Assembly (NCBI GenBank): GCA_030639985.1
Contig: DAOWKG010000154.1
Span: 1-8,361, forward strand
Origin: Desulfuromonadaceae bacterium
GTDB lineage: Bacteria; Desulfobacterota; Desulfuromonadia; Desulfuromonadales; Geopsychrobacteraceae
Length of the DNA stretch: 8,361 nt
Reading direction: 5' to 3'
The position numbers and the translations under genes were made by a program. Shown in pieces: positions 7,239-8,361 of the stretch (position 1 is its first letter; the number at the start of each line of letters is the position of its first letter). A model generated the notes under the pieces. It was not told the DNA's origin. It did no database searches and saw nothing but the letters and a program-made list of their open reading frames with translations.

Positions 7239-8255
7239 TCAACTGTATTTAAGCTGTTCAAGCGGCCAATTTGAAACCGCATTCAAATCAAGTGGGGATG
7301 TAAACCCCCGGGATAAATAGTAATCCCCAGCAACCGCCAACATGGCAGCGTTGTCGGCACATAATATGGGGCTCGGAAAAAAAGTTTCAACATTATTTAT
7401 TATCGACAACTCAGCAAATTTTTTCCGCAAACCGGAGTTACAGGCCACCCCACCAGCTACGACAATCCGACTCAAACCTTCAGCCTCTACAGCACGCAGC
7501 GTTTTTTTGGTGATAACATCGACCACCGCAATTTGAAATGCCGTAGCAATCTGACCGATTAGTTTTTCATCCGGCTTTGATTCGAGGCGCTGGAGATAAT
7601 TTAAAACCGCAGTTTTAACCCCGGAAAAACTGAAATCACAATTTTTCTTCTGCAACATCGGCCGGGGAAACACAATCCCGCCATCATCACCTGATGCTGC
7701 CAGCTTATCAATTACCGGCCCACCGGGATAACCAAGCCCCATCATCTTCGCCACTTTATCAAATGCTTCCCCGGCGGCATCATCGACAGTGCGACCAAGA
7801 AGGCGATACTCTCCAATAGCATCAACTCGATATAGATGGGTATGCCCACCAGAAACGGCCACAGCAAGAAATGGGTATTCGACTTCCTTTTCAAGTTGAA
7901 TTGCTTGAATATGACCTTCTATATGGTGCACCCCGATCAAGGGGATATCAAGAGCATAGGCGTACGCTTTCGCAAACGCTACCCCGACCAGTAAAGCACC
8001 GACCAATCCGGGGCCACGGGTGACGACAACTCCCTCAAGCTCTGCCGCTGAAACCCCAGCAACGCTTAAAGCTTCTTCGACCAGGGGATTTATCACTTCA
8101 AGGTGACGTCTGGAAGCCAGTTCCGGCACGACCCCACCATAAACAGCGTGCAGGTCAATTTGCGAGGCAATCAAATTAGACAGTATTTGACGGCCATCAC
8201 GCACAACCGCTACAGCAGTTTCATCGCATGAACTTTCAATTGCTAGCAACAACAT
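7239..8255 (-). CDS. tsaD: tRNA N6-adenosine threonylcarbamoyltransferase
   Basis: TsaD, with TsaB and TsaE, moves the threonylcarbamoyl group from threonylcarbamoyl-AMP (made by TsaC) to A37 of ANN-decoding tRNAs, forming t6A in the cytosol. The product is 338 residues, against 337 in E. coli, so it is complete. It has the ASKHA-fold ATPase signature IESSCDETA (6-14), the HHIEGH metal-binding motif (110-115) and an aspartate in ADNAAM (D301), giving the family's Fe/Zn ligands H111, H115 and D301. SGGHTH (135-140), DDAAGEAFDKVAKMMGLGYPGGP (starting at 158), FSFSGVKT (208-215) and AGGVACNSGLR (267-277) are also conserved. The ATG at 8255 begins the canonical N-terminus (MLLLAIESSCDE); the AGG six bases upstream is only a modest Shine-Dalgarno. 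It is the first visible gene of a tight cluster with the DUF2062 gene and rsmA. None of its partner genes is in the window. Confidence 0.98.
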   Translation of the reverse strand: MLLLAIESSCDETAVAVVRDGRQILSNLIASQIDLHAVYGGVVPELASRRHLEVINPLVEEALSVAGVSAAELEGVVVTRGPGLVGALLVGVAFAKAYAYALDIPLIGVHHIEGHIQAIQLEKEVEYPFLAVAVSGGHTHLYRVDAIGEYRLLGRTVDDAAGEAFDKVAKMMGLGYPGGPVIDKLAASGDDGGIVFPRPMLQKKNCDFSFSGVKTAVLNYLQRLESKPDEKLIGQIATAFQIAVVDVITKKTLRAVEAEGLSRIVVAGGVACNSGLRKKFAELSIINNVETFFPSPILCADNAAMLAVAGDYYLSRGFTSPLDLNAVSNWPLEQLKYS

Positions 8256-8269
8256 TTAGAACCTGTTAA

Positions 8270-8338
8270 GTGAATCGTGAGGTGTTAGGGGTGAAGGGTT
8301 AGGTGTTACACCTGACTCATCACTCTCTTACGCCTAAC
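8270..8338. repeat. Two opposed arrays of degenerate heptamers forming a long imperfect palindrome
   Basis: On the plus strand, six consecutive 7-base units fit GTKANNN: GTGAATC (8270), GTGAGGT (8277), GTTAGGG (8284), GTGAAGG (8291), GTTAGGT (8298) and GTTACAC (8305). They then meet units in the opposite orientation that fit NNNTNAC: ACCTGAC (8310), TCATCAC (8317), CTCTTAC (8325, after one extra base) and GCCTAAC (8332). The junction is a perfect AGGTGT-T-ACACCT (8301-8313). Pairing about base 8307 extends over 8288-8326 with one mismatch and a few G-T wobbles. There is no T-tract on either side, so it is not an ordinary terminator. It fills most of the visible DNA upstream of tsaD. From memory, GTGA/GTTA heptamer tracts recur between genes in some bacteria, but I cannot verify that here. 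Confidence 0.75.
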
Positions 8339-8361
8339 TAAATTTACAATAGATTTGCTGC

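Overview
The window carries five protein genes, all on the minus strand, in transcription order tsaD, a DUF2062 membrane protein gene, rsmA, a large NAD-specific glutamate dehydrogenase gene, and panB, whose 3' end runs off the left edge. The bacterial-type TsaD and RsmA, Shine-Dalgarno sites, sigma70-like promoters and intrinsic terminators mark it as bacterial chromosome. The 180-kDa-class glutamate dehydrogenase, the tsaD/DUF2062/rsmA neighbourhood, the middling base composition and a heptamer repeat array upstream of tsaD would suit a Gram-negative of the Desulfobacterota (Desulfuromonas/Pelobacter-like). That placement is inference and only moderately secure.

Right part (about 5958-8361): tsaD, the DUF2062 gene and rsmA form a tight cluster with gaps of 12 and 3 bases, probably one operon. 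It combines tRNA t6A37 synthesis, an uncharacterised membrane protein and 16S rRNA A1518/A1519 dimethylation, so its theme is translation machinery. The roughly 100 bases upstream of tsaD hold two opposed arrays of degenerate 7-base repeats that together make a long imperfect palindrome.

Middle (1008-5957): a 183-base gap holds a plausible promoter and small inverted repeats, followed by the 1588-residue glutamate dehydrogenase gene. That gene ends at a textbook intrinsic terminator (957-983), so it is probably transcribed alone. The enzyme links amino-acid catabolism to 2-oxoglutarate and the TCA cycle.

Left part (1-1007): the 341 bases between glutamate dehydrogenase and panB have internal structure. 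In transcription order there is the glutamate dehydrogenase terminator, a stretch with nothing recognisable (about 894-956), a candidate promoter, a 32-codon ORF with its own Shine-Dalgarno, a second terminator-like hairpin, and then, 14 bases beyond its U-tract, the GTG start of panB. This looks like an attenuated leader controlling pantothenate synthesis and is the most interesting regulatory feature here. Otherwise the window is conserved housekeeping sequence: no mobile element, CRISPR array, RNA gene or clearly new multi-gene system was found.
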